Shown: positions 13,501 through 26,200 of the stretch, piece by piece
How the letters are laid out: every line of letters starts with the position of its first letter
Numbering within the stretch: the stretch's first letter is position 1
DNA from: Stichopus chloronotus
Lineage: Eukaryota > Echinodermata > Holothuroidea > Aspidochirotida > Stichopodidae
Assembly (NCBI GenBank): GCA_021234535.1
Contig: CM037830.1
Span: forward strand, 35,526,937 to 35,590,936
Reading direction: 5' to 3'
Length of the DNA stretch: 64,000 bases
Translations under genes and position numbers: made by a program
The notes under the pieces: model-generated
Seen by the model: only the letters and a program-made list of their open reading frames with translations
Databases searched by the model: none
Told to the model about the DNA's origin: nothing

Positions 13501-16500
13501 GAATATTCTTTTCAGTATTGAGTGACTACACCACCGTTGCAAAACGTTCGAAAGAATTGTGCTCCATTTTTTTACAAATTCCATTCCATGTACCAAAATT
13601 CGAATTATTCAATCATTTCTGGAAACCCATTTGGTACTCGTCGGCGTGTTGACAAATTTTCCAGAGGAACAAAGAGCTAGACCATACTCACCCTTCACCC
13701 CATTATCCCTTCTTCATGTAAACAGAAGGTTCACAACAATGCGGTAACCATTCTGGAAGTTCCTTGGGGTGACTTATTTGATAATCGTTATACGTTATTA
13801 CCGTCGTAGGTAGTCCGCCATGCGAGCAGCTTATCTGTGGACATGTGAACAACTTGTGCCCGCCGTGGACCCCTGAAAGAAAAACACATATTAAGGCTTT
13901 GTTCGACGGAGAGACTCACCACAGATAGTAAAGATAATATCTTTTTTTTTTCTGTTTATTCTTCTTTTGTGACAGTGGTAGCTTGTCAAAGTCATAAACA
14001 AGTTGCTAGTCTAAGTGTTTTGAATAAGTAATGATGCTTGGAAATCTGATCGAAATTCAAAGTAAATAGTCAATTTTACATTTAGAATTCTTACCCTTTT
14101 TAGAAATTGATGTAGATGTTTGCCTCTAGTTTTGTCAGTTAAGATTTTTTGTGAGTGTTTGTGTTTGCTTATATTTCTTACATGCTAGAATATACTATCC
14201 GTTCGTTCGTATCATTCAGTTGAATTTTGCGGACTTGTCAAGATACAGTATAACAAGACTCGTCTATTTCTTTTGCATAACCAGGATTCCACAATTGCTC
14301 ATTTCTTTCTCAATAGCGCACTTTGCCCCGGCCTTTGGTGGGTTCTGAATTAAATAAGTTCTACAGGCTACCACCGTTATGACTTTCAAAAAGTGTTTCC
14401 ACAAAATCTCAGTCAGTGTTAATCAATGCCCTGCCAATTCAAACGATTCCGCCAAATCCCAGGGTTTTATTACAAGCAAGTCTAACAACCTTACTGGCAG
14501 GTAGTATCCATGTTCGAAAGCTACGAACTTTAAAGGAACATTTATTTCAAAATGGTGCATTGCATTCCGGGAAATCTAGGATGCCACACAGATGCAACTT
14601 CTTAAATATCTTTCGTGTATCTTTGTAATATTGAACCTCATACAAAAACACGTATACATTACGAGAATTTAAGAGAAGTGACATGAATTTCCACAGCATT
14701 TCAAGGTAAATCTACAATAAACCCAGTCTATTTTTTTTTCATTGGTGTCAAATTCAAATTGAAAAAAGGACTGCATAATTTCAAAGAACAAGAAAGATTT
14801 TTTGGCACTAATTTGCGTCTGTTACCTCCCATCATTGCAAATTTGAGGCAATTGGAAATCTTTCATGGCCAGAGAGATCTGAACAAGCTGTAGGTGTGGT
14901 GTCTGAAGTGAATGTGACAAATTATTCTCTTTGGTTTCAGAACCACTTCTCTTGTCAGTGGGGTATCATTTAACCCTTCCCTACCGATTACATTTTCAGG
15001 AAATTTACAACAACATGAACTTTGTGTCCAAAGTGGCCTGACCTGGATCATTCGACGTGTTTCACAATCTTGACATCCGTGAATTAGAGATAAGCCTATG
15101 TTTAATTTTCAATGGTTTGATGATGGATCTGCAGTGAGGTCTAGGTGAAAACTCAGAGATGTTAACAGAATTCTCAGACGCCACAATGGCAAGCATTCGG
15201 AGTGGAAGGGAGGGGGGGGGGGGGCTGCTGGTGAATCATCTTACCTCTTTACACAGACTGGGCCCTTTTTATATAGAATTATATTGCCAAAAAAATGATT
15301 ACAGTGCTGGACTCATGAATCACTGTTAAGACCCTTGATTACCCATAAAGCTATTCTGTTTTATTCACCGATTATTTTAAATTTTTATAGACACTGAATT
15401 TAACATTGCCCAGGCCATATGACAAAAGATTTCATTGAACTTACGATTTTCGACATATTTACTGGCAAAGCTTACGTTCCAAAGGCAGTTTCACTGAATA
15501 AAAGTTTGCATCTGATAACCAGGTTACAAAACACAACCAAAAACTATCAAAACATTGGCGTTAAGCCAAGAGGGTTATTATCACCGAATATTACTTTCTG
15601 AGGGGGTGGCCGATTTACTATTAGAAAATCGAGTAAATCATGTTTCCAGTACCAATTACCAATAAATCACCCAGGGAATTGACAATTGATGGTAACAATA
15701 TTTTTAGAAATATATGCCGATGTAGGTTGCATTCAAAAACAATAACATCACGTACATGATAAGCCCAGATATAGCCTACCACAATGTTTACAAATGGCAA
15801 TGTTAATTCAAGCATGGAGCTATTTACGATGAGACCTAACAGTTTGAAGGGAAATAATAATAATAATGCCGGATGGTTTCTTGTGAGACATAGTAAATGC
15901 AACTAGTTGTCCCAGACTCCCGGTGTTTATATTTTACATATTTGTAGTATTTTGATGTCAAAGTGGGCTGCAGTGTATTCTCTCCATTCATAATCTTATT
16001 TCAGAGATACTGCGTCATATCTATGGCGCTGGGTAACAGCCCTGTTTGTGGTTATATGTACGAAAGTTATGGATGTTATGCTTGATAATGTATTTATATG
16101 GCAGTATCGCCAAGAAAAAAGTTGTTTTAATTTTGCAGATTAACAGAAACGTTGAAAAACAAAAGATGTACTAAAACCGTCGTAATTGCTTTTGTGTGAT
16201 ACCACGGCTGTATGAGACCATCCTGCTATTGGATCTCATTTGACTAGAATTGTTTGTAACCTCAGTACACACAGATAAGAAAAACTCGACCGCAAGTCTT
16301 AACTTCGGGAAAAATTAGAACAAAATTTGCAATATCTATATCTCGATACTACGGCTCTATCAGCAATAGGCACGTGAACATCGCATTTAAATAATAAAGG
16401 AACGTAAAAGGGTTTTCTTTTTATTTTTTTTCTACTCCTATAACTTTATTTTAGTCTTTCGTCATCAAATGAACACTTGTAAAATTTTCAATAATTTAAT

Positions 16501-17041
16501 AAGGAGGGCATTGAAAAAAGCTTTTAAGAGCTTATCAGACGATAAATCAAAACAGAAAATACAAAGACTAAAAGAAAAGAAAAGAGACTAACGTAGAAGA
16601 AAAAAGGAACAAAAGGGAGAAACAGGAGAGTAACAAACGATGAATTAATCCTGTTTACACATTAAGTGGGTTTCAACTTTCATAAAGTGTTCAAGTATTT
16701 GCTGTGTTGGACGTAATCCACGAGGAAATTCCAAATATTTACATGTAGGTGTCTAATACTGATTTGGGAAGATTTAAGTCTAAAAGAAGTAAACATATCG
16801 TGTGACGAGCGAGTTTGGTAGGAATTTACATCAACATGAAAATTAAAATAGTGGGCTTTTTCAATATTGAAGAACAATTAGCCTGTTAATTAGCCTCTGC
16901 GGTGAAAATGTTTTTTCACAACTTCACATATTCTGTTTTAAACCTTATTTGTTTAGTATGTTCGCATTGATTAAGCCAATGATTCCTCACCCGTGGTATT
17001 TCACCAAGTTAATAACAATTAATGGTGTAATGCTGATACAC
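10531..17041. other. Intergenic stretch without a supportable gene
   Basis: Open frames are short, lack recognisable domains and overlap low-complexity DNA. Contents: a T run at 10962-10976, the MITE at 11928-12295, a C run near 13339, a G run near 15213, and scattered AT-rich DNA. I see no exon chain, tRNA or rRNA. Confidence 0.6.
11928..12295. mobile_element. MITE with 17-bp terminal inverted repeats and TTAA flanks
   Basis: A 368-base non-coding element. The left end reads AGGGGCTCATTGAGTTG; the reverse complement of the right end differs at one base (AGAGGCTC...). It is flanked by TTAA at 11924-11927 and 12296-12299. The exact TTAA on both sides fits a piggyBac-type target duplication. 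A Tc1/mariner-type TA duplication with AA-extended ends is the alternative, since the ends lack the usual piggyBac CCC start. No transposase is present, so it would have been mobilised in trans. Confidence 0.75.
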
Positions 17042-17680
17042 AATGGTGGTATTTGGTGGTGTGGTGGTACGACTGTGGTGGCGTAATGGTATTGAATGAT
17101 AGTGATATGGTGATATGTTATAGTGGGACGGTTATATGGTGGTGTGGAACTATAGTGGTTTGATGTATGATAGTATCATAAAATGTATATGGTGGTAGGA
17201 TGGTACGAGGGGAGGGTAGTGGTATGATGGTATGGTAGCAAAGTGATATGGTGGTAGGATGGTATAGTCGGATGTGGCCTGGTTATATGGTGGTGAGGCG
17301 GTATGGCACGTGGTACGATGGAATGTGGTATGGTGGTAGGATGGTATGGTAGTATAGAGGTAAGTTGGTACGGTGATATTTATCAGGACAGTGGTTTTGT
17401 TATATGGTGGTATGGTAGTATGTGGTACGATGGTATGGTATTATAATGGTGGTATGGTATAGTGAAATGGTTATATGTTGGTTTAATGGTGGTATGGCTG
17501 TATGGTAATATGGTGGTATGATGGTGTGTGGTATGATGGTATGGTACTAAAGTGAAATGATGGTATGGTACAGTGGAATTGTGGTATGATTGTATAGTAA
17601 TAATATGATGGTATGATGATATGAGGTATAATAATATGAAGTGGTGTAATAGTATTTGATGGTGTGGTGGTATGGATTCA
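17042..17680. repeat. Imperfect TGG-rich minisatellite (tatggtggt-like)
   Basis: About 640 bases of interlocking tatggt, ggtggt, gatggt and atagtgg units. The + strand is strongly G/T-rich and nearly free of C. The period drifts, so unit length is not fixed. Reverse-strand reading frames through it (Tyr/Thr/His-rich) are by-products of the repeat. Confidence 0.9.
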
Positions 17681-18078
17681 AGTTCCTTCTGACATTCATC
17701 AGCATTCTGGAGGGGAAAAAATGATTTGTTAAATTGATGAAAACCTTTCTATTTAGACGCCAAGAATTCAATTTGTGCGTTATTACAATAATTACCTGCA
17801 TACCATTTCACTGTTGTAATAACATTAATGTTCTTAATTCAAACCCTGAAAATTCAATAACAGTACCATGTTCCGAGAGACCTTTTAAGTTCTTAAGGGT
17901 ATAACGCTAAGTTCGTGTGGAAGTTGTAATTGTTACGACCAAACCAGTAGAACCATGAGTTTAGCGCAAATCGTATATGAAAGGCTAGGAACCATCATGA
18001 TATTGAAAATGCTAGCGAACTTGCAGTCTGAAATGTTCGATGCGACTGGATGTGTTTGATTTGGTAGCAAACAAAATA

Positions 18079-18106
18079 ATAATAATAATGATAATAATAA
18101 TAATTG
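18079..18106. repeat. (AAT)n microsatellite
   Basis: Short aataat run with one interruption, next to the 18 kb diverged duplication. Confidence 0.8.
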
Positions 18107-18115
18107 CAATATCCT

Positions 18116-19545
18116 TCGAAAGACAGCTAAACTTTAGACAACCACATATTTCTAAAAACTCCTTAAATGAGGTCAACTCTGACAGGCACAAATATTGTAA
18201 TATTGTTACTGGCGCGCATCGTCCTGGGACACAAAATACTGTTTCAATTAAACTTTGTTACTGAAGCACATGCACGTTGGAATTTGGCGCTTTCGACGTC
18301 ATTCTGCAGTAATGAACGAATATAGCAAAACAGAAGGCATACTAAAAAGTAATACATGCCTCAGTGTGTCCAAATCCAGAGATAAGAACACACTATAGTA
18401 CTCCGTGTTCCCTTTGTTTGTACTTGATATATTTTTTATTACAGAACGAGAGCAGACGGGAGGTTACCGAAAATTGGGTCTCAGCGAGTTCAAAATCCAT
18501 AGATACAAACTCTTGATAGTATGATATCTGTTTGTCTGTTTATATTTACACTCTTTTAATTTTGCAACGAGAGCAGTAGACATGTGCCTACCACTCGGGC
18601 GGGAAATGTGACATCATGGTTGTTTGATTGCGCAGGTTTCTGTCATAAATTGGCCTAAAATTGGCGGAGTGCACTTTTTGGAATATATATATATATATAT
18701 TAGTATACGACATATTGACCAACAATGGCAACCCAGAAACAAACAGTCGGCTTATGTGCCACTGACTTTAAAGCCAGATTCTCACACCACAGCCACAACA
18801 ATAACCACAAAAGAAACGACGCAGAACTCAGCAAATATATCTGGTCATTGATAGAAGTAGGAGATATATACATATATGTAATATGGAATTGGGACTGGCC
18901 AGGAACATTTCAGTGGGATCACCAATTATGCACTTGGAGGACGCGACCTATCGCACATCCCATAGGGTTGGGGTGATGGGCAGAGGGAGGGCTAAAACAC
19001 ATAGTAGGTGTCCTCGGATGTATTTGGTAGACAGACAAAAGAAAAAAAACCTAAAATTACATTATTTTCTTCCAGAGACAACTTGACCTTGGACAACCAC
19101 ATATTTCTGCCCATTGGATAGTCAGCTGAAGAAAAAAAAAAGCTGCTGGACAAGATCGACAGTAATACCCCTTCAAACACCCGTTCATACTTTCGTGTTT
19201 TCACTGGCGGTCATCACCCATCACTTATTTCAAGTAAATTGTATCGTCCAAATGCATGATGGGATTGTCATGGAACTTTCGACTTCACCACTCGAAATGA
19301 GCGTAAGATAGTGAAACATGAAAAGGTTAATACACGTTCGTTTTCAACGAGTTCAAACTCCGGAGATAAAAACCAGCACATGTCAGTATTATCTGTTTGT
19401 CTGTTTTTCTGTTTATCTTCATATTTTCGTGATGCAACGGGAGCAATATTTTCATCAAAATAGATAAGATGACATGCGTCTATCACTCCTCAGCGAATGT
19501 GTTGTTCTATTGTGCAGTGCGCCTGTCATTCATGGGTGGCGCGCT
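18116..19545. repeat. Diverged direct duplication, about 0.5 kb copies 0.95 kb apart
   Basis: Copy A (about 18116-18650) and copy B (about 19070-19545) share an ordered series of phrases: acaaccacatatttct (18139, 19094), ctttcgac (18291, 19276), a block around gagataa (18380, 19363), then tctgtttgtctgttt (18528, 19389), a gcaacg-gagca block and a closing cgcctgtcat / ttctgtcat. A further partial copy of the gagataa block lies near 18470-18510. Intervening DNA includes an (AT)n at 18683-18700. This looks like an old segmental or transposon duplication, not genes. Confidence 0.6.
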
Positions 19546-19936
19546 AGTATAGCGCACTACGGAGATGGCAAGTAATACTTTTAGGACTTAACAAATCGTC
19601 GTTTATGAAAAAATAGATCTTAGCCTATCATAGTGGTGCTGATAAGCAAAATAGTAAATAATAACTAACTAAATAAAAAACAATAACAAAAGAATAAGCA
19701 AAAAAAAAAAAAGTTAATTTAACAGTGTCTGACCCTGTTAGGCCGGGTCACATGTATCGTATACACGCAAGTTGTACGAGTCTCATTCACGCACCACGGA
19801 GCTTTATGCGGGGAGCTGTATGTCCGTCGTTTGGATGGACGATTAGAAAAATTACAAAGGAGAGAAGGGCTGTGAAGCAAAGGGGGTAACTGAAACTAAT
19901 GGGCTTAAATGGCAGAATAGCCCTTAACAAAGGCTA

Positions 19937-19961
19937 TGTACATATATATATATATATATAT
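19937..19961. repeat. (AT)n microsatellite
   Basis: Dinucleotide run directly left of the foldback arm at 19964. Confidence 0.85.
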
Positions 19962-19963
19962 GA

Positions 19964-20103
19964 ATATAAATATGTTAACAAATATGACAATTTTGAAGCA
20001 CAAAAAATTTAACAAGAAAAGGTATATATTTCGGACACGCCTGCGTCCTTCTTGTTAAATTTTTTGTGCTTCAAAATTGTCATATTTGTTAACATATTTA
20101 TAT
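19964..20103. repeat. Foldback: two identical 53-bp inverted arms, 34-base loop
   Basis: Arm 19964-20016 and arm 20051-20103 are exact reverse complements by my base-by-base reading. The loop (20017-20050) itself contains a small stem: CGGAC-acgcctgc-GTCC on +, which on - reads GGAC-gcaggcgt-GTCC-GAAA. The unit lies between two AT microsatellites. It resembles palindromic fragments left by Penelope-like or foldback elements, but carries no coding sequence, so the class is unresolved. Confidence 0.85.
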
Positions 20104-20129
20104 CAAATGGAGCATACGTGGATTTTCAC

Positions 20130-20133
<4 letters not shown>

Positions 20134-20185
<52 letters not shown>
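20134..20185. repeat. (AT)n microsatellite, 52 bp
   Basis: Uninterrupted AT dinucleotides immediately right of the foldback at 19964-20103. Confidence 0.95.
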
Positions 20186-20189
<4 letters not shown>

Positions 20190-20567
20190 AACCACAGAAC
20201 CGAATGCCACCGATAGTCACAGATTATCCGGAGGCACCGTAAGAAAGTTTCTTTTGTAAGTATCAGTATGGTGGGATTGAGACGGTGGAAAGGAACATCT
20301 CCAAAAGGGTCACCAGTTTTGTACTTAAAGGACGATCTATGTACTCCTCCGGCAGTGCGCGTTTTGGGGTACAGGAGGCTAAAGTATATATTTGGGATTC
20401 CGAGAACGTGAGTTTGACACCTACCAGCACCGTCGTGGCATCCAGAGTAACATGCGGAGTACCGTACTGAATATACCTACACCTGAATATGGTAGCAGAC
20501 CTGCCCCCCCCCTCCCCGATTACGAAGTATTCATTAGTGCATGTGCGCTCGACTCTAAACTATCACG

Positions 20568-20688
20568 CCCACCCATCCCCCTCCCTCCCCTCCATCCCTC
20601 CCCTCCCTCCCTCCCCTCCATCCCTCCCATCCCTCCCCTCCCTCCCCTCCGTCCCCTCCCCCTCCCCTCCGTCTCCCTCCCCCCTTCC
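20568..20688. repeat. Polypyrimidine tract (cctccctcccc-type)
   Basis: About 120 bases of almost pure C/T on +, with ccctccctcccc units and occasional A or G. Mirror-symmetric purine/pyrimidine DNA like this can form H-DNA and, on the G-rich - strand, quadruplexes. The proline-rich and glycine-rich frames across it are artefacts of composition. Confidence 0.9.
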
Positions 20689-22439
20689 AACACACACTCG
20701 ATCCAATGCTTGTGCAGAGGACGATGTTTCTTGCACTATAGCTATTGTTTCGATGCACATTTTTTTATTTTCGAGCTACTCTACTCGATGTGCTTACTCC
20801 CAATCACTTTTCTAAATTGCTGATTCACCTCAGCGAAGCAATGAGATATCTCCCGATCAAAATGTTAAGATGATGACAAGAATATTAACTCAAGGTTCCA
20901 CTTTCACACTTTTTCTTAACAGAATCGAATAGGGATCAACATAACAGTGAACTATTCATTTGTTCCGTCAAAAAGTCTTGCCAGACATTTTCTTTGCCAT
21001 TAAATCAGAACGTTATAAGGAAATGATGTGTATGGGGAGCACCTTAAAATACACGTGGGGCTCATATGAGGTGTACAACAATAGGCCAAGTTTTGACCGT
21101 CTGACCTTTCTGTAAAGCAATGGTTCAAATTTACATTAGAACATCTTCATAACTGCTGCTGGGCTTAATGATTTCCGTCTGAAACTCGCGAACTGATGCT
21201 CTCCCTTGAGAGAGGATGAACTTAGTATTAAGGTAAGGTTCTATATTTTCAGCTTGGAGAAATTGAAATGATTCCCAACTAATCGAGTACGTGGGGAGGG
21301 GGGTGGTTAAGGACTTTAACTTTCAAAACAGCTCCAAGAAATTACTAACATTCTTACTTTTCAAGCGGACAAGTTGTAGCACATTAAGTACTGTAATTAT
21401 TTCAATGACAACGACCCCCCCCTCAATAAAAGAAAAGAAAAAGATCACGGGTAAAAGAAAATACAAACGTTTGTAAATCTATTATTTTCCTTTGTCCGTT
21501 CGTTACATCTGTACATAGGCCTACTGAGTTAATGTGCATGATGGATAGTACAATTACGCTGCCGTTCTTCAGAATTAGTAACATAAATGCACGAAGGATA
21601 AATGCTATCCAACATGCTTCCTCAGGGGTGTAATTTTAACACAGCATGGAAAATACATAGTGGAATATCCATGACCAAATAACCGATGCAATCTGGGTAC
21701 ATTTCAGGGTAAAGCCTATCGTAGATCATGTACAAGATGTATACCTAACAATTAGTTCCCCCGGCATGGTTTTTCTTCTTCCGTCGGCTCTGTTTGCTTT
21801 CCCGCCATTCTATGTATACAGTTGGTGTACTCAGTTACAATCTAGACATACATGACCATTGAGATTTTTTGGTAATTTCGATAAATGTAGAATTTTATAT
21901 TAACTTTAATTTTTACCTTATCCATCATATAATGTCGATATGCATCTGTGTATTTACATGGTAGGTCTATACGTTAGTAACCACTGGTTCTTGATTCGCA
22001 TATCTGAAATGTCAGAAAGTGTCCAGAATCATGGGAGAGGGGAGTTAGGGAAGATGTTTGTCGGCAAGCATTTTCTCCTCCAGAATTGTCTGCAACTGAG
22101 CATTGTTTTTCAAACCTCCTGAGCTTGAAACAAATTCTTGTATTTGAGCATGTTTTTTTTTTTTCTTTTTTAGTAATTGGCTCGCGTCGAAGTCTGGGAT
22201 ATCGATTTTGAAACTGAACTCATCATTTGAATGCCATGTGGTTACACACAATGGTATAACGAGCAACCCCCAGCTGACATTTCATTACACGTCATGCTTC
22301 CCAATGTTGAACGGCATATCCGGGGACTGTCTCGACTTCGTTAAATGTGACCTACTTGTTCGCATTATAGGTTGTCAGTTCTCAGTGGCAGGTCTTAATT
22401 TTGATCCCTCTGCATACCACTACATGGGGGCGGGACAAG
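20689..22439. other. Intergenic stretch, nothing recognised
   Basis: Only short frames with no domain similarity, poly(T) at 22151 and a C run at 21414. No exon signals that chain together. Confidence 0.5.
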
Positions 22440-22595
22440 TATACCTAAAGCAGATGTTTGCAGACGACACATCAAAAAGTGGTGTGGATGAAAATCGTTT
22501 CATTATGATTTTATTATACCTAAAGCAGATGTTTGCAGACGACACACAAGGATCAAAAAGTGGGGTGGATGAAAATCGTATAATTATGATTTTAT
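22440..22595. repeat. Tandem duplication, 75 bp + 81 bp
   Basis: Copy 1 is 22440-22514 and copy 2 is 22515-22595. They differ by a 6-base insertion (acaagg) in copy 2 and about three substitutions. Both lie in an open frame at 22208-22648, where each copy reads YLKQMFADDT...SKSGVDENR. I do not recognise that frame as a protein, so I annotate only the repeat. Confidence 0.9.
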
Positions 22596-23032
22596 TCCTT
22601 GTGGAATTAGACAAGCTTGTTCTGGTCGAGATAAGGTTGCCGTGGTAAAGTTCAGTCATTTGGGTATCACGTGGATGCGCACAATAGCATTTTCGGTTAC
22701 CACAACTTAACCTTTTTGGTAGTCTGCAAAATGCATGTGCTGTCCTTAGACAATGCAACCAACCTCGAAGAGGAGGCAATATTTTTTTACTCAGAACGAC
22801 AGTTGTTTAAAAAAAAAATCGAACACTATCAATAAGCTTTTTGTTGGGGTTGCAATAAGAAATCAACGTAAAACATTAACCAATAGGTGCAGGAAAGTGC
22901 ATGATAACTGAAGGAAAGCGCAAGAGACATGAAAAGATGGATGAGTTTTGGCTAAAACGAATTTTCATTTTCGGTCGAAGGTTCTGAAAGTGAATGGACT
23001 ACAATGCAATATGCCATCGACTTAAAATCAAG

Positions 23033-23249
23033 CAGGGGTGGGCAACCTACGGCCCGCCATTGATTTATGTGCGGCCCGCGAGACGTATCCAGCAAATGGA
23101 AAAAAATGTATTCATTTCACACAACGAGCGAGCTATCTCTAAAATCACAATTTGTTTGGCGTCAGTGGTAATTGTTGATGAGGTGCGGCCCGCCAAATTT
23201 TTCTTTCCTCGTTTCTGGCCCCTCAAATAAAAAAGGTTGCCCACCCCTG
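23033..23249. mobile_element. hAT-type MITE, 217 bp
   Basis: Ends are CAGGGGTGGGCAACC and its exact reverse complement, the classic hAT CAGGG terminus. Eight-base flanks AAATCAAG (23025-23032) and ATATCAAG (23250-23257) match at seven of eight positions, as expected for a hAT target duplication. Internal subterminal repeats of gcggcccgc occur at 23051, 23073 and 23184. It is non-coding and dependent on a transposase elsewhere. Confidence 0.9.
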
Positions 23250-26200
23250 ATATCAAGAGAAGAAATAGTGTGATCAAACACCGATATGGATCCAGCTCCT
23301 TTGTGTGAGAGAGGCAAAACAAAGTGGTTCAGTGATATGGGGGAAGGGGATAAGGGTCGGGGATACCCCCTGGAAATTTTGTTCTGTAACTGGATGGCCG
23401 TCTCAGATGGGATTTGATGCAACAGAAGAGTATCGTGAACAAGAAAAAAGTTCTTTATAAACAATTTTCGATAAAAACAATCAAGGATTTTTTCTTTTGT
23501 TTTGGACACTGGGGTCATGGTCCCGGTCGCCCCCCCCCCCCTCTTCCGTCCGCCGGTGTGTACAAATTGATTAACACCTTTTGTCGACTCAGTGTCGGAA
23601 TTGGTAAAAGTTAATCAACTCATTTTGATTTTCGGATGTCAAAAAAAAAAAAAAAAAATTGCAGTGTGGATAAGTTAAATATTTAAATATATGCCATATC
23701 CATTCTCAGATATATATTGTCAATTAGCTTACATGAAATTGGATCGCAACCGGGCTTTCTTTTATAGATAGCAATTTGCAGGGATGGGACGAACACGGGT
23801 ATTTCGTTCATTGGTCATTTCTTTATCATTATCATGTAGTTATTAAAAGCTGGATCATAAGTAGAACATTTGTGACTTAAAGTCAAATTCCATGAGATAT
23901 GTCATAGCCGCTACAAAATAACATTGTTTAAACCCTACTTTCGCATACATGAATATTCATATCCAAGTCTGTTTGATTTCAAGTACCGTAACGGTGTTTG
24001 ACTGCAATGCTTTCTCCGAGAGTCTGAATTTTGCAGGGCCAAGAAAATGTCGAGACATTTTTCATATTCAATTATCTGAAAGATGAATGCATGATTCTCT
24101 TTCAACTTGTTGTGACAGGTGATCATTTTGTCTACTTTCTCTGCCATGAAACACTGACGAAAGTCTACCTTCATCTACCTACAAAGGTAGATGACCAGGC
24201 GATTACTAGGATAACTCATATTCCAGCTCTAATTTGGGCCGCAAGATCTGTTCCTCTCCCCCTTTCTTCCTCTTCCACATTAATCTGTTCTGAGCCGATG
24301 ACTTGACGGGTTGTCCACTGTTTTTTATGAAAATCTGCTCTTTAATGACCACGTCCTGTTTAGAAGCTGTCACTTCCCTATTGCACACAGACGGCACTCC
24401 ATCAGTTTGAACCGCATCCCACTGTAATGATGGTGTGTGTGTGTATAAGTGTGTGACGCCTTTCCTACTTTTAAACATAAAATCTGAACAACACCACGCT
24501 TGGACTAATCTCATATTTGGTAGGTATTGCTGATGGACCATACACACCTACCGAACATATGACTATTGCACTTTTTGGTGGAGGTCAAAGATTATCTGAA
24601 GTACAGAGCAAAGATCAATGTGTGGAACTTTGTAAACACGATACTTCAAAAGTGGGAGCTCGGACTGCTGACATATTACGCAGTCGTCTCTATTTTGTTT
24701 TGAAAAATTATCAAAATGTGGCAAATTCTCTTCTCATTTCTCTTATTTATGAGTATTTTTCATAATGTTCCTGAAGACAGGTTTAACGCTGCAAAATTAA
24801 GTAATTCGACAACAAAAATGCTACCTGTGTCACATAATGAAATGATTTATCCATGAATTAGCATTGATGGGGGGGGGGACGTATTCAGTTTTGATTGACT
24901 GCGTTTTTCCTAATTTAAGAGATATGTAGTGGCGTATGGAATGGCTTTTTCTAATTACTTTTGGGGTGAAGGCGGAAAATTTTTATTCTGGATGTACTCT
25001 TTGACAGAGAAGCTACTCCTGGACCCCTGGTATTAATTTGTTCTTTCTTTCTCCGAATTTGCGATCACTTTGTAAAATAAGGAATGGGTCCAGAGTAGGC
25101 CTACAACAGTCCTACACAGGGTCCTACACCAGTCCTTCATTTACACTAAGTCAACTGCATTGACAGTGGAACTGAAATAGTCCTGTAAGTAGGCTATGTG
25201 CAGTATAGTAGACTTCGGTTACTCGACACGACCCTGACCCAGATATACATTACAAAAAACATCTACGCAAAACGTAAGCAGGGTAAACCACCAATCCTAT
25301 GGTGGACCCTCACGTCATCATGCGTGCGGTCCATGATAGAGAATCATACGTAATTGAAGATCATACATGGTATTTTGGATACAGACTATTAATGATCTCA
25401 GTACGAGAAAAGTGAAGATGACATAGATCTCAAGTGCAAGCTACAGATACTAGAAGTCTGAGCTATATGGGCACTAACAGTTTTGTCATGGTGCGTTTTC
25501 TTACGCTAGGGCGCAGACATATTGTTGTTTAAAAACCACCGTCGTGATTGGCTTAACGTTAACCCCTTTAATAAAGTATGCTCTGATTGGCTCTGGTATG
25601 ATACCCCTTCGCGTACTCAAGAAAATGAAAACAAACGAAAGCCGACTTGAAGCAAGCTGGGAGTAACGCGCGGAAGCATGAGACAGACATGTGAACAAAG
25701 TTCTAGAGATATGGCTGTGCACATGAACACATCGGAGATGGCTATCATGGCCGGTTGAGTTAAAATGAAACCGACCAACCACAAATGGCTTATTCTTAAT
25801 ATCAAAGCTCTCAGGGCAGTGTCCGTCAGACGACAAGTCGAGCGATCAGAAACGAACCATACTTTTTTGCCATTATTGACGTAATATCTTCAAAAAAGAA
25901 AATATGGGCCTTGGAACGGTATGTCCGAAATTATTATTTTAATCATCAATTATGGTTGTGCTATCGTTACGATTTAACAGTCGGCATTTATTTACATTCG
26001 TATTTTAATTAAGACTGAACATAGATTTGTGTTTGTTCAACAGGTATAATCAGCAAAGTAATTGCATACGTGTTATATATAAGCTCATTAATAGTTGGTC
26101 ATATCCTCGCCTTGCCTTCGACAGGGAGAATTAGTCGTATCCCTTTTTCTTTCATTTTTTAAGTTTTCGTTTTACGTATCCTACTGTTTTCACAAGTCAT

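Noticed and set aside
20392..20823. Proline-rich 143-codon open frame and overlapping frames
   Set aside because: Created by the polypyrimidine repeat; no start context, domain or splice support.
24206..24547. 113-codon open frame on - strand
   Set aside because: No recognisable domain, no flanking splice logic and overlapping + frame of equal quality.
25501..25836. 111-codon open frame on - strand
   Set aside because: Composition and lack of domains suggest a chance frame; the region may instead be a CpG-containing regulatory patch.
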